Assembly: GCF_024498135.1 (NCBI RefSeq)
Contig: NZ_JANHOH010000001.1
Location: forward strand, 1,612,001 to 1,676,000
Direction of reading: 5' to 3'
Source of the DNA: Mucilaginibacter aquariorum
Lineage (GTDB): Bacteria > Bacteroidota > Bacteroidia > Sphingobacteriales > Sphingobacteriaceae
Length of the DNA: 64,000 nucleotides
Within the stretch, counting starts at the first letter, position 1. Every line of letters starts with the position of its first letter. The notes under the pieces are model-generated. The model ran no database searches. It saw only the letters and a program-made list of their open reading frames with translations, and was not told the origin of the DNA. This document shows, in pieces, positions 43,101 to 52,343 of this stretch. The position numbers were made by a program, and so were the translations under genes.

Positions 43101-45488
43101 CCCGGGCTTGCTTGCGTCGAGATCTATTTCCCCGGTAGATCTATCCCTGAAAACCAGGTTAGGCGACGAGCCGGTGAAGGCACCCGCAGTTGCACCAACA
43201 CCAAAAACAGGTAATGGATTTGTCCCCCCCTGGCAATATGATGATTTAGCGTAAGTAAACTGCGCGTTGGGTGTAGATGTGATGGTTATATTAACGCTGC
43301 TATTCCCGGGGCAGGTACCGCCATAAGTAAAAGTAACTGCATATTTTCCGGGTATGCTTGCAGCGATATTGATCTCGCCGGTGGTATTGCTTACAAATAC
43401 CAATCCCGCAGGAGTAGCACTAAAAGTCCCTCCAGATGGATTATTGATGACGGGTTTGGCATTGGCACTTGCCGTACAGAATGTGCCCGATGCATACGAA
43501 AACTGTAAACTGAGCACATCTATCATAGATACCGTTACCGGTGTGCGCCCGCTTACGCATGTTCCGCTTACAGCCCGCACATAATAAGTGGTGGCTCTAA
43601 ACAACACTGGGGTGTCGAATGTATTGCCAGTTGCCAGTGGTGCTCCTCCCGAAGCAGCGGCATACCACTCGGCAGTGCCTCCGGGTACATTAACCGTTAA
43701 ATGAGCCGATGAGCCCGGGCAAACAGATTGGTTGCCAACAATAGGTGCCGCTGGTATTGGAGTTACCGTTACCGGGACTGCTACGCGTTCGCTTGTGCAA
43801 TCATTAGCAGTACTTTGTACGTAATAAGTCTTGGTTGTTGTTAATCCGGGCGTAACGTAAACAGGGCCTGTAATTAATGGGGTACCACCGGTAGCTACGT
43901 CATACCACTCATAATTATCGGGCGACCCTGAAGCTGTAAGCGTCACCTGGTCCCCCGCACATACACTCGCCGCCGGTACAGTTGGTACGGGCACAGGCGC
44001 AAGCACAGTTACTTTTACAGCTGTACGCTCGCTTACACAACCCGATTCTGTTGTTTGAACATAATAAGTGGCATCCGCAGTTAATGCCGGGGTTGTGTAA
44101 ACGGCGCCCGAAAATAACGAAGTGCCACCTGTAGGTACGTTGTACCATTGAAACGTTCCGCCACCCAATGACGAAGCAGTTAAAGTTGCCCCATATCCTG
44201 AGCATATAATGGGTTCGCTGGCAGAAGGGGGCGCCGGTGGTGGCTTTACAACTACCTCAATTGGCGTACGTTCACTGCTGCAGGCACCGTTCATGTGCTG
44301 AACATAATAAATAGTTGAGCTCGTGAGCACAGGTGTTTGATAGGTAACGCCTTCCTTCAGCAAAATGCCGCCCGTTGCCTGATCATACCAGGCGTAGGTG
44401 CCGGTAGGTGCACTGTCTGCGATTAATGGCACGCTGCTTCCGCTGCAGATGCTAACGCTTTGAGGTTGCGGCGGTGTTGGCGGCGACGTTATTATTACGG
44501 TTACCGGGGTACGGCTGCTCTCGCAACCATTTATAGTTGTTTGTACATAATAAGTGGTGGTAGCGGTAAGCGGTGGTGTGGTATAATCAGGACTTGAAAT
44601 TAAAGAGGTGCCTCCGGTTGGCACATCAAACCAATCAAATATACCATCCGGAGCATTAGCGTGTAAAGTTACTACCGATCCGGTACACGCTGCAGGAGGT
44701 GGACTGGTAGTAGGAGCCTGTGGCGCTGCGGTTACTTTGGCGGTTACCGGTGTGCGCGCACTGGTACATCCGTTTATAATGGCCACCACATAATAAATTT
44801 TAGTGCTGAATAGTACCGGTGTTACAAATGTTGGTTCGAAACCAAGGGGAGTCCCCCCTGTCGCTACATCGTACCACGTGTAACTATCTCCGCCACTGGC
44901 TGATAGCGGGGCTGGATTACCCGGGCATATTGTTACACCCTGTGTAATTGGCTTCCCCGTAACATTAGCAGTAACCGCAGTTCTTGTGCTGGTACAGCCA
45001 GAAATTGTTGTTTCAACATAATAAATTGTACGCTGTGTAATTGGAGGTGTTTGGTAGGTACTACCGGTTGTTAGAGCAGTGCCCCCGGTTGGTACGTCGT
45101 ACCAACGATATTCGCCTCCCGGACCCGTTGCTGTAAGTGTTGCAGGAGTATTAGGGCATACCGTTTGGTTGGAAGCCCTGGGGGCACCAGGTGTAATTAT
45201 TGACGAAATGACTTTGTTTGCTTTAACCGAGCATCCGGGTGTTTTATCGCTCACATTTACGATATAAGTGCCCTCTTTATTTACACTTATTGATGGTGTG
45301 GTTTCACCTGTACTCCAAATGTAAGTGTAAGGTCCTGTACCGCCTGAAGGATTCGCAGTTAACACAATACTGTTTCCAGAACATATAGTTGGGCCTGTTG
45401 ACGAAATGGTTGCACTTAGCGTACAATTCTGACCATATCCGATAAACGGCAATAGTATAAATAAGAATATCAGTATTTGTTTAGGCAT
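40161..45488 (-). CDS. giant Ig/PKD-repeat surface protein with type IX (type B) sorting domain
   Basis: A 1775-residue protein from the ATG at 45488, which puts the signal peptide MPKQILIFLFILLPFIGYGQ first; an ATG at 45524 is in frame but less likely. A leading PKD-like domain precedes nine copies of a ~80-residue Ig-like repeat with the consensus G.Y.W(Y/F)DV.(T/A)GG, TTP.L, YYV.TT..G(C) and SERT.V.V. Seven copies are in a row and two come later. Three further PKD-like repeats (ITS...GIACSG.P..Y) and other beta domains follow. The C-terminal ~85 residues (LTIPNTFTPNGDGNNDFWNI ... LSGYVLVVR) are the CHU_C/gliding-motility type B sorting domain. It should be secreted by the type IX system and displayed on the cell surface or shed, as an adhesin-like protein. 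No catalytic domain is visible. Confidence 0.92.
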   Translation of the reverse strand: MPKQILIFLFILLPFIGYGQNCTLSATISSTGPTICSGNSIVLTANPSGGTGPYTYIWSTGETTPSISVNKEGTYIVNVSDKTPGCSVKANKVISSIITPGAPRASNQTVCPNTPATLTATGPGGEYRWYDVPTGGTALTTGSTYQTPPITQRTIYYVETTISGCTSTRTAVTANVTGKPITQGVTICPGNPAPLSASGGDSYTWYDVATGGTPLGFEPTFVTPVLFSTKIYYVVAIINGCTSARTPVTAKVTAAPQAPTTSPPPAACTGSVVTLHANAPDGIFDWFDVPTGGTSLISSPDYTTPPLTATTTYYVQTTINGCESSRTPVTVIITSPPTPPQPQSVSICSGSSVPLIADSAPTGTYAWYDQATGGILLKEGVTYQTPVLTSSTIYYVQHMNGACSSERTPIEVVVKPPPAPPSASEPIICSGYGATLTASSLGGGTFQWYNVPTGGTSLFSGAVYTTPALTADATYYVQTTESGCVSERTAVKVTVLAPVPVPTVPAASVCAGDQVTLTASGSPDNYEWYDVATGGTPLITGPVYVTPGLTTTKTYYVQSTANDCTSERVAVPVTVTPIPAAPIVGNQSVCPGSSAHLTVNVPGGTAEWYAAASGGAPLATGNTFDTPVLFRATTYYVRAVSGTCVSGRTPVTVSMIDVLSLQFSYASGTFCTASANAKPVINNPSGGTFSATPAGLVFVSNTTGEINIAASIPGKYAVTFTYGGTCPGNSSVNITITSTPNAQFTYAKSSYCQGGTNPLPVFGVGATAGAFTGSSPNLVFRDRSTGEIDLDASKPGLYTIKNTIGADSGCPEVSFEQQITIDPQIIVNAGPEKPVSVGSSVQLGGSISSGTGKWSGPGSFSDVSDPRATYTPPANGATTVTLTLKSDAPAGTCGQLSSTVTIHINTIPAAPTAGGTTVCMGSIARLQPTAPGGTYNWFDVPAGGNSLFTGPIFNTPPITANTIYYVEVTKNGLTSSRTSVNVTVTQTPAAPQFDNPPVCAGNPAVLTARGSTGTYKWFDVPVGGSPLSIDAVFTTPILTANKTYYVQTTVNSCTSERVPVNVTVNPAPHITSQASGIACSGVPFSYNIEASAASTFSWSRAVVPGVSNAAATDVTTGPLTETLISTVNTPVIVKYIITPTANGCAGPPFTYQVTVNPLPVVTNSSTASVCNDTPHNFTINLEPAGAGTSVSWSRAAVAGISNAAVTGQTAPIIKEVLHNTTTASIDVTYVFNYKTANCDGPPFNLVMTVKPEAKIISDDTGIACSGTPQNYAIQSNIPSATFSWKRDAVANISNPAVTNQTNNVIDESLINTGTIPVKVTYIITPFAFDCAGTPFNYIVTVNPQPAMPVAKSNSPVCVNNTIQLRTATVPNASYQWTGPNGYISTQQNPDITNVTTANNGTYNLFVIVNDCTSPAGSVDVKVNALPVVKAGPILKQCGDKPVQLIGSITGGTTTGYWEPKGAASGDFSPSRLNDNANQPKYIPSPADLAAGSVTLTLISTSKDNCTSATADVTINFGQVSATSAGLDREVCSQDATVKLEGVKRSGYDGDVVWKTSGTGTFSSATDLDAFYNPSAADVQAGSVILSLTALTPSDCYTATDRMTLKFIPPPTVNAGGIRYILPGKAITLTPSVSDENVQYLWSPAIGLSSTTVKNPVLTGGNTDQDYTLQITDSRGCVNTDKTKILVSPTLTIPNTFTPNGDGNNDFWNILGLVAYQDAVVDIFNRYGQQLFHSIGYSKAWDGTYNGKPVPAGTYYYKIDTKLNSQVLSGYVLVVR

Positions 45489-45771
45489 AGCCTTATAAGT
45501 CACTTTATGCCCGATTGTTTGCAACTACCGAAAAGCTCATTCCGGAGTCTTTGAGCAAAATGTTAAAGTTCTGATTAACAATGGTATATATAAATACTAC
45601 TACATCAATAATAGCGTGATAAATATAATATTTTGTTTTCAAGTAATGAACAAAATGAACAAGCAGGGATAATAAAATCGTATTGGCCTGTATTTTACAG
45701 CTATATTTAATATAATATATTGCAACACATTGCACCTTGCCTGCGTCATACACTCAGCAACCGAAAACATT

Positions 45772-47469
45772 ATGAGCCTTTCCAAAAAACATCTTTTTAC
45801 TTGCTTAATGTTAATTAGCGCAGTGGCACAAGTGCCTGCGCAAAGCCTGCCAGATTCCGCTGCAAAAAAAATTGATGCCTTATTTAAAAAGTGGGATAAC
45901 AGCAGCAGTCCCGGGTACGCCGTGGGTGTTGTAAGGAACGATTCGCTTATTTTTGCAAAGGGATACGGCGTGGCTAACCTGGAATATAATATCCCTATTG
46001 CACCCGAAACAATTTTTCATATGGCTTCGGTATCCAAACAGTTTACCGCTTTTTCAATTGTGTTGCTGGCCCGGCAGGGAAAGTTAAACCTTGATGATGA
46101 TATTCATAAATATCTCCCCTGGTTTCCGGATCTGAAAGTAAAGATCACGGTGCGGAATCTTTTGAACCACACCAGCGGCATCCGCGACCAATGGCAATTA
46201 CTTGCAATAGCCGGCACCCGGTTACATGACGTGATCACGCAGGACCAGATCATAAAAATATTAGGCAAACAACAGGCACTCAATTTTAACCCGGGCGAAG
46301 AATGGAGTTATTCAAACAGCGGATATACCATGCTGGCCGAAATTGTACGCGCCGTTAGCGGTAAAAGCCTGCGACAATTTACCGACTCAGTTTTTTTTAA
46401 GCCGCTGGGGATGAAAAATACGAACTTTCATGACGATTATACCGAAATAGTACCAAACCGTTCTTACTCTTACGACCGGAAAGATGATACCCATTTTCAA
46501 AATAGCATCCTCAGCTATTCTGTTGCCGGCGCTACCAGCTTGTTTACCAATGTGGATGATATGAGCAAATGGGTAATGAATTTTTATAACCATAAAGTAG
46601 GCGATCAGCAGGATATAGAACAATTAACACAAAAAGGTAAACTGAATAACGGCAAAGAACAAAATTATGCTTTAGGCATTTCTGTTGATGATTACAAAGG
46701 GCACAAAAGATATTCCCATGATGGTGGCGATGCCGGTTATCGCACCAGCGTTAGTGTTTTCCCCGACCAAAAGATGGGTTTCATCGTTTTCAGTAATCTT
46801 GGCGATACAGACCCCGGGGGTAAGGCTGCACAATTAAGCGACCTTTTTATGAAAGACCTTTCGCCCAAAAAAGACTCGCCCAAACCTACGGTTGCCGATA
46901 GCGCCGCAATATTCAACGATACTTTGGCCATAAAAAAAATCCTGGGGAATTATATCGCCGATGATGGCATCCGCTTTGGTTTCCAGCTAAAAGATAAAAA
47001 GCTTTATTTGGAGCAGAATGGGCATATTAACCAGTTAGCAAGAGGGACAAAAGACACCCTGGTTATGCCAAAATTTCCGGATGTGAGGTTTGTTTTCAAG
47101 GTAAAAAGCCCGAAAGAAACCATACTTGACGAATATTGGCCCCAGGGGCACCGCCGGCTTGTAAGATATAACGCAGTTGCAAAACAAACTGATAAACAAT
47201 TGCTTGCCTATACGGGTAACTATTATTGCCCCGAACTGGATTGCAGCTACCAGATCGTTTTAAAAGATCATCGTTTACTGCTTACCAATAGCAAATACAA
47301 TGAATCCCCGCTAAATTTATATGGCGATGATCAATTAATCAACGACTTTTGGTGGATGTCTAATTTAAAGATCCTCAGAAATAATAAAGATCAGATCACC
47401 GGGTTTGAGGTTAATTCGGGGCGAATAAAGCATCTGCTGTTTAAAAAAGAACCGGAATTAAGGGATTAG
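45772..47469 (+). CDS. serine hydrolase of the beta-lactamase/penicillin-binding-protein class C type
   Basis: A 565-residue protein. The preferred ATG at 45772 gives a signal peptide (MSLSKKHLFTCLMLISAVAQ), while an upstream in-frame ATG at 45730 would add an unlikely leader. The catalytic domain has SxxK as ASVSKQFTA, YxN as YSNSGYTM and the third box as HDGGDAGYRT. A C-terminal ~180-residue beta domain (KKILGNYIADDGIRFGFQLK ...) is typical of longer esterase/peptidase-like members. It probably is a periplasmic D-aminopeptidase, esterase or PBP-like enzyme rather than a true beta-lactamase; the substrate is unknown. It is divergent from the giant surface protein. Confidence 0.9.
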   Translation: MSLSKKHLFTCLMLISAVAQVPAQSLPDSAAKKIDALFKKWDNSSSPGYAVGVVRNDSLIFAKGYGVANLEYNIPIAPETIFHMASVSKQFTAFSIVLLARQGKLNLDDDIHKYLPWFPDLKVKITVRNLLNHTSGIRDQWQLLAIAGTRLHDVITQDQIIKILGKQQALNFNPGEEWSYSNSGYTMLAEIVRAVSGKSLRQFTDSVFFKPLGMKNTNFHDDYTEIVPNRSYSYDRKDDTHFQNSILSYSVAGATSLFTNVDDMSKWVMNFYNHKVGDQQDIEQLTQKGKLNNGKEQNYALGISVDDYKGHKRYSHDGGDAGYRTSVSVFPDQKMGFIVFSNLGDTDPGGKAAQLSDLFMKDLSPKKDSPKPTVADSAAIFNDTLAIKKILGNYIADDGIRFGFQLKDKKLYLEQNGHINQLARGTKDTLVMPKFPDVRFVFKVKSPKETILDEYWPQGHRRLVRYNAVAKQTDKQLLAYTGNYYCPELDCSYQIVLKDHRLLLTNSKYNESPLNLYGDDQLINDFWWMSNLKILRNNKDQITGFEVNSGRIKHLLFKKEPELRD

Positions 47470-47769
47470 AGCGTTTTCAAGAGCAACCTTATAAAATCCA
47501 GGCCACATAATTCACAGATCAGATCTGTCTGTTACCTTTTAGATTCCGTCGGTTGTTTTTTACTATGTATCGGCTTTCTAAAAATTTCACGGAAGTATTC
47601 TTCTATTTGTAGGTTGAAGCTTGTGGCTATCTCTGCTTTAATATCAATACCCCTGTAAAGCAGCCCCCCGAAAAGCTCCAACTTTAAACTAACCTGAGCG
47701 CTGTATAAAATGCCCATTTAAGAATTAGTTTTTTGTTATTACCTTAAAAGGATTGTTAAGACTGATGTG

Positions 47770-47961
47770 ATGCTCCACGATGAAAGAAAATTTTTAAGAT
47801 GCAGGAAATGCACGCAGCCTTTCCATTATAAAATGCCCAGAAACTGGTTTGGACAAACATTTTTATTTTTTTTACCCATAAAACGGTACTTCTGCGCAAA
47901 ATGCCTTAAGTCCCGGTACCGGATCATGTCGGTAAAAAAAGAAAGATTATACAAAATATAA
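47770..47961 (+). CDS. small zinc-ribbon-like protein
   Basis: A 63-residue protein with two Cys pairs, CRKC near the start and CAKC near the end, separated by a hydrophobic segment (NWFGQTFLFFLPIKRYF) and followed by basic residues. The layout is that of a small zinc ribbon. An in-frame GTG three bases earlier is an alternative start. It is isolated and the function is unknown. Confidence 0.5.
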   Translation: MLHDERKFLRCRKCTQPFHYKMPRNWFGQTFLFFLPIKRYFCAKCLKSRYRIMSVKKERLYKI

Positions 47962-48105
47962 GCCGGCATTAGTTTGCAAGGCACCTGCGGCCTATAAATT
48001 TTTAATCCCTCAGAAAAACATCATTGATTTTGACCATTTTTGGGCAGGCATACCTTGTTTGTAGTGCCTGCCATAGGCTGCCGGTAACGCAGAATAACGA
48101 ACAAG

Positions 48106-50244
48106 ATGCATCATAAAAAAAAATTAGCCGCTACTAATATTAAGAGCCTGTCGAGAAGGATACTTATTGCGTTCATACTATTTGTAATTGCATTAGTAAT
48201 TGCCGCGCTTTTTGTAAATAATTCTATCTCGCGGCAATTAGCCGATCTTTCAAAGCAAACATCGGGTATTGAATATGATGAGGTAAAATCGCAGAGGGCT
48301 TTACTGTTGCTCCATGAAGCGGAGGATGATTTCCAGGAATCGCTTTTAACCGCCAACTCGCCAAAAACCGAGTCCTATAAAACAAAACTTTCGCAATCGT
48401 TTAACCTTATCGACAGCTTGCTTAAAGATAATATCGACACAACAAAATTATCGGCAGCGCAACGTATTAAAGTAAGGTATTTGTATTTAAAAAAACTTAA
48501 GCTCTCTGATAACCTATATATTTTAAAATACAGTTTTGATTCCCTTTTAAAAAAACCTCTGAGTGCGGATACGTTAAACAACAGTTTAACCCTTAATGCC
48601 CCGCCTATCCGCAAAGAGAAAGTTACCAACAGCAGCGATACAGTAAAAAGTGCCGCCAAGGTTAGCAAAAAAGGCTTATTTGCCAGGATAAAAGATGCCA
48701 TCACCAATAAAAACGCCTCCCCTGCGGCAGGTGTAACGGTGATCAGTTATACCCACAGCAAAAGGATAATTGATTCGTTAAATAAGGCAACGGTTAACCG
48801 CAATAAAAATTTTTACAGTAAAAAGCTACAACAGCTGCAGCAGCGTAATTCAAAACTGTTTGCTACACAAAAGGAGATGATACTCCTAAACACGCACATC
48901 AACAATGAACTGGAAAGGATAGTAAATGATATTAAAAATATCAACCTCAATATTATCAATGAGCTTAAAGAAAATGCGCTAAAAAGTTATCGTGATACCA
49001 CCGCGTTATTAAACAAATTTTACCTCGGGTCGCTTTCAATAGTGCTGATATTTGCCACGCTGCTTATTGTATTTATTATAAACCTTAACCGGGCCGAGGC
49101 TTACTTATTACGTGAGAATCAACGCTCGGTTGCCATTGCGCAACAAAAGATGGACCTGTTGTTACACATGAGCCACGAGGTACGCAACCCACTTACGGCT
49201 ATTAACGGCTTTTTATACATTTTTAGCCGTTCAAACCTATCAGCCAGGCAAATAGATATGCTAAGCTCTATCAGGCTTTCGTCTGATATGTTGCTGCATA
49301 CCTTAAATGATACGCTCGATGCAGCGAAAATGGAAACCAACACCTTCAAAATAAACAGCGATCCGTTTAACCCCAATACCGTTTTAAAGGAAGTGATTGA
49401 AAGCATGGAATTTAGCGCAACCAAAAAACAGCTTAGCCTCGAATATTATTTTGACGGAGATAAAGAAGCGATGATACTGGGTGACAGTTTCAGGCTTAAG
49501 CAAATAATGGTTAATTTATTAAGCAATGCTGTAAAATACACCAAACAGGGCGGCATTACGATAAAAGCGCAGCTTGTACAAAGCGGCGAAGAAAACAAAT
49601 TACAAATAAAAATTATCGACACCGGTGCGGGCATCAGTACCGAGCAGCAGGCTAAACTTTTCTCTAAATATTACCAGTCAAACTCGGCTAAGGGACAAGT
49701 AGGTACAGGGCTGGGCTTGTATATCTGCAAGCAGCTTATTCAGTTACAAAACGGTGCAATAAATGTAGAAAGCGATGAAAAAACGGGGAGCACCTTCAGC
49801 TTTTTTATCCCTTATAAAAACTACCTGCCTGCTCAATCTGAACAGGCAACAAATAACCCTGTATGGAAATTAAACGGCATAAGCATATTGGCGGTTGACA
49901 GCAACGAACTTAGCTTAATATTCCTCAAAATGATGACCGATAAGTGGAACGTCAAATTTCATGGTGCATTAAGCGGAGACGAAGCCTTGCAATTAATAGC
50001 AAAAGAACCCATACAAATTGTACTGGCCGATTTAAACTTGCCCGGCATGAATGCCGCAGAACTTGTAGCTAACATAAAAAGCTTAAAAGTTTCGTTAAAT
50101 AAACTACCTGTTATTGTGATCAGTAATGATGGGCTGCCATCCGAAAGGGAAAGATATTTGGAGCAGGGCTTTGCCGGTGTTTTGGTAAAACCGTTTATTG
50201 AGGCCGAACTGATAAAGCAGATCATACTGGCATTGGGGCTATAA
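48106..50244 (+). CDS. hybrid sensor histidine kinase
   Basis: A 712-residue protein. Transmembrane segments at ~19-40 and ~303-325 flank a ~260-residue periplasmic helical sensor. The kinase core has the H-box LLHMSHEVRNPLTAING, N-box NLLSNAVKYT, G1 DTGAGIS and G2 GTGLGLYIC. The C-terminal ~120 residues are a receiver with the phospho-acceptor in LADLNLPGM and Lys in VLVKPF. It lacks its own output domain, so the phosphate may pass on to other proteins such as the nearby LytTR regulator, although a phosphotransfer protein is not seen. The sensed signal is unknown. Confidence 0.92.
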   Translation: MHHKKKLAATNIKSLSRRILIAFILFVIALVIAALFVNNSISRQLADLSKQTSGIEYDEVKSQRALLLLHEAEDDFQESLLTANSPKTESYKTKLSQSFNLIDSLLKDNIDTTKLSAAQRIKVRYLYLKKLKLSDNLYILKYSFDSLLKKPLSADTLNNSLTLNAPPIRKEKVTNSSDTVKSAAKVSKKGLFARIKDAITNKNASPAAGVTVISYTHSKRIIDSLNKATVNRNKNFYSKKLQQLQQRNSKLFATQKEMILLNTHINNELERIVNDIKNINLNIINELKENALKSYRDTTALLNKFYLGSLSIVLIFATLLIVFIINLNRAEAYLLRENQRSVAIAQQKMDLLLHMSHEVRNPLTAINGFLYIFSRSNLSARQIDMLSSIRLSSDMLLHTLNDTLDAAKMETNTFKINSDPFNPNTVLKEVIESMEFSATKKQLSLEYYFDGDKEAMILGDSFRLKQIMVNLLSNAVKYTKQGGITIKAQLVQSGEENKLQIKIIDTGAGISTEQQAKLFSKYYQSNSAKGQVGTGLGLYICKQLIQLQNGAINVESDEKTGSTFSFFIPYKNYLPAQSEQATNNPVWKLNGISILAVDSNELSLIFLKMMTDKWNVKFHGALSGDEALQLIAKEPIQIVLADLNLPGMNAAELVANIKSLKVSLNKLPVIVISNDGLPSERERYLEQGFAGVLVKPFIEAELIKQIILALGL

Positions 50245-50470
50245 TAGCAGTTGTGGAATGGGATGCAGCAATTGAGAAATAAACAAACATTTTCGTTCTT
50301 AGGGGTACAAACATTTTTATCACACTAATAAATAATAATATAAAGCAATAACATAATTTTATACTCTAATAATACTATACAGCCAACCAATCCCACTAAA
50401 GGCAATCATAATGTGCCAATAATAACGGGTTTGGGAATTTATTGACCAATTATTGCTTATATCTTCGCCT

Positions 50471-51205
50471 ATGCCAATCAATTGTATCATTGTAGATGAC
50501 GACGAGTCAGCGATATCTCATCTGCGGATATTTATAAGTCAGATACCGTTTTTAAACCTGATAACCTTTTATCAATCGCCCTCAGAGGCCCTTTCCGCTA
50601 TAGAAACACAAGATATCCAGCTGATATTTATGGATATAAATATGCCCGATATGAATGGTATGGAGCTTGCAAAAATGCTGCAGGCCATGCACGGCATTAA
50701 CGCACCCCGCGTTATTTTTATAAGCGGGCATGAAAAATTTGCGTTGGAAGGTTATAAGGTAAACGCACTTGATTATTTGCTAAAACCGGTGATGTACGAG
50801 GAATTTTTAAAAGCTTGTTACAAGGCAAAAACATATTTCGCCGAAAAAGAAAAGCCGGTAACCCATGCCGATAGCTACGTAATAAACGAGTTTATTTTTT
50901 TAAAGGTGGAGTATGAAATGGTGCGCGTTTATTTAAAGGATATTTTATATCTGGAAGGTTTTAAAGATTACGTTAAAGTGTATTTAACGGGCAACAACGG
51001 GTATTTAAAAGCCTTAACTACCATGAAGGGCTTAGAAGAAAAGTTGCCTGTAAATGGTTTTATACGGGTGCACCGCTCCTTTATTGTCTCTGTCGATAAG
51101 ATTGATGCGATCACCAAAAACACTATCAAGATCGGCAAAATAATAATCCCGGTAACGGAACAGTTTAAGGACGGTTTCAGGAAATTTGCGCATCAATGGT
51201 TCTGA
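50471..51205 (+). CDS. LytTR-family response regulator
   Basis: A 244-residue protein from the ATG at 50471, which opens directly with the receiver strand MPINCIIVDDDESA; an in-frame ATG 18 bp earlier is less fitting. The receiver has the phospho-Asp in IQLIFMDINMPDMNGMEL and the conserved Lys in YLLKPVMYEEF. The C-terminus is a LytTR DNA-binding domain (FIFLKVEYEMVRVYLKDILY, YLKALTTMKGLEEKLPVNGF). It follows a hybrid kinase gene and precedes a small histidine kinase gene, both possible partners. It is a transcription factor binding DNA as a dimer. Confidence 0.92.
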   Translation: MPINCIIVDDDESAISHLRIFISQIPFLNLITFYQSPSEALSAIETQDIQLIFMDINMPDMNGMELAKMLQAMHGINAPRVIFISGHEKFALEGYKVNALDYLLKPVMYEEFLKACYKAKTYFAEKEKPVTHADSYVINEFIFLKVEYEMVRVYLKDILYLEGFKDYVKVYLTGNNGYLKALTTMKGLEEKLPVNGFIRVHRSFIVSVDKIDAITKNTIKIGKIIIPVTEQFKDGFRKFAHQWF

Positions 51206-51410
51206 TAGCATCACCACCTCCGGTTATAGGAGTTTGTGCCTATCTAAAATTTTTAGAAGTATAGTAGTCCAACCTATTGGCCTTTCCGTCTGTCGTAACG
51301 GGGTATCTGTCGATACCTGTCTTTAGCTTCGGCAACTCTTTTTTTCTTTGTGAGTGAAGAATTGTTTATCGTTTATCGATAGCATAATTTTTCATAACAA
51401 AGGAGGAAAT

Positions 51411-51578
51411 ATGATGCATTTTATTTTACAACGTTTGTTACCAATTTTTGTAGTGCTGATTTGGAACGGTTGTATCATCTTTTTTGCCCGGGTCGCTGCC
51501 GGTTATCATCGCGGGCGTAAAAGGCAATATCTGTACCTGCATGAAACCGTTAAAATCAATCGTTTGCCATGGGTATAA
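51411..51578 (+). CDS. small single-pass membrane protein overlapping a kinase gene
   Basis: A 55-residue protein starting at the ATG at 51411, chosen because a strong Shine-Dalgarno (AAAGGAGG, 51399-51406) lies 4 bases before it, rare for this group; an in-frame ATG at 51354 would give 74 residues. It has one transmembrane segment (LLPIFVVLIWNGCIIFFAR) and a basic, Tyr-rich tail (GYHRGRKRQYLYLHETVKIN). The stop codon overlaps the start of the histidine kinase gene by 10 bp, implying coupling. It may anchor or regulate that soluble kinase. Confidence 0.6.
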   Translation: MMHFILQRLLPIFVVLIWNGCIIFFARVAAGYHRGRKRQYLYLHETVKINRLPWV

Positions 51579-52291
51579 AGTCTGAAAAAATAGAAACAGA
51601 AGATACTTTCTGCCAAACATTAATAGCTATCCTGGCGCACGACCTGCGGCAGCCTTTTGCTTCCATAGTGATGACCGCAGATGTAATTAAACATACCAGG
51701 CGCCCGTTGGCGGCAGACGAAATGCACTTGATTTTTGAAGAGTTAAGCAATACAGCCGCTAAAAGCATTGAATTACTGGATGGGTTGCTTTACTGGGTAA
51801 AATCAAAAAAAGAAAACTCGACAGGCAAAACACAGTCCCTGTTTTTGAACGACCTGATCCACGAGGCTAACAGCTTATATCTTTACGACCAGATCAGCAA
51901 TAATATTACCTTATATAATATTATACCCGAACGGCAGATTATTTGTGCGCATAAAGAAATGCTGCAATTTATTAACCGCAATATTTTAAGTAATGCTACC
52001 AAATACTCGCGTAACGGCGGTACCATTGGCGTAACCTGCAGTGAAGACAGCGGCTGGATCACTGTTGCTTTTACCGACAGGGGCAACGGCATGACTGATA
52101 ATCAGTTGCAAACCCTGTTTAACTTGCAGGACAACGAACCACCAGCATCCGGGTATCTAAAAAGCGCTGGAATGGCGATGAGCATTTGTAAGGATATGAT
52201 AGAGCGGATGAATGGCAAGATCTGGGCAGAATCTATCCCAGGCGAAGGCACTACTTTTTATTACAGCCTGCCGCAAAAAAAGAACGGATAA
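51569..52291 (+). CDS. soluble sensor histidine kinase
   Basis: A 240-residue kinase without a sensor or transmembrane part. The H-box is AILAHDLRQPFASIVM, the N-box is NRNILSNATKYS, G1 is DRGNGM, and the G2-like box is SAGMAMSICKDMIERM. Its length is that of a bare kinase core. The start codon lies inside the preceding small membrane-protein gene. It may work with the LytTR regulator located upstream. Confidence 0.85.
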   Translation: MGIKSEKIETEDTFCQTLIAILAHDLRQPFASIVMTADVIKHTRRPLAADEMHLIFEELSNTAAKSIELLDGLLYWVKSKKENSTGKTQSLFLNDLIHEANSLYLYDQISNNITLYNIIPERQIICAHKEMLQFINRNILSNATKYSRNGGTIGVTCSEDSGWITVAFTDRGNGMTDNQLQTLFNLQDNEPPASGYLKSAGMAMSICKDMIERMNGKIWAESIPGEGTTFYYSLPQKKNG

Positions 52292-52343
52292 ATGTGTTTT
52301 AGAAAAGGGGTTTTAAGTGGGGCTGTTGCCTGGTACCTGTCAA

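Noticed and set aside
47532..47717. 61-codon reverse frame after the serine hydrolase gene
   Set aside because: No motif or conserved feature; could be real but not supportable.
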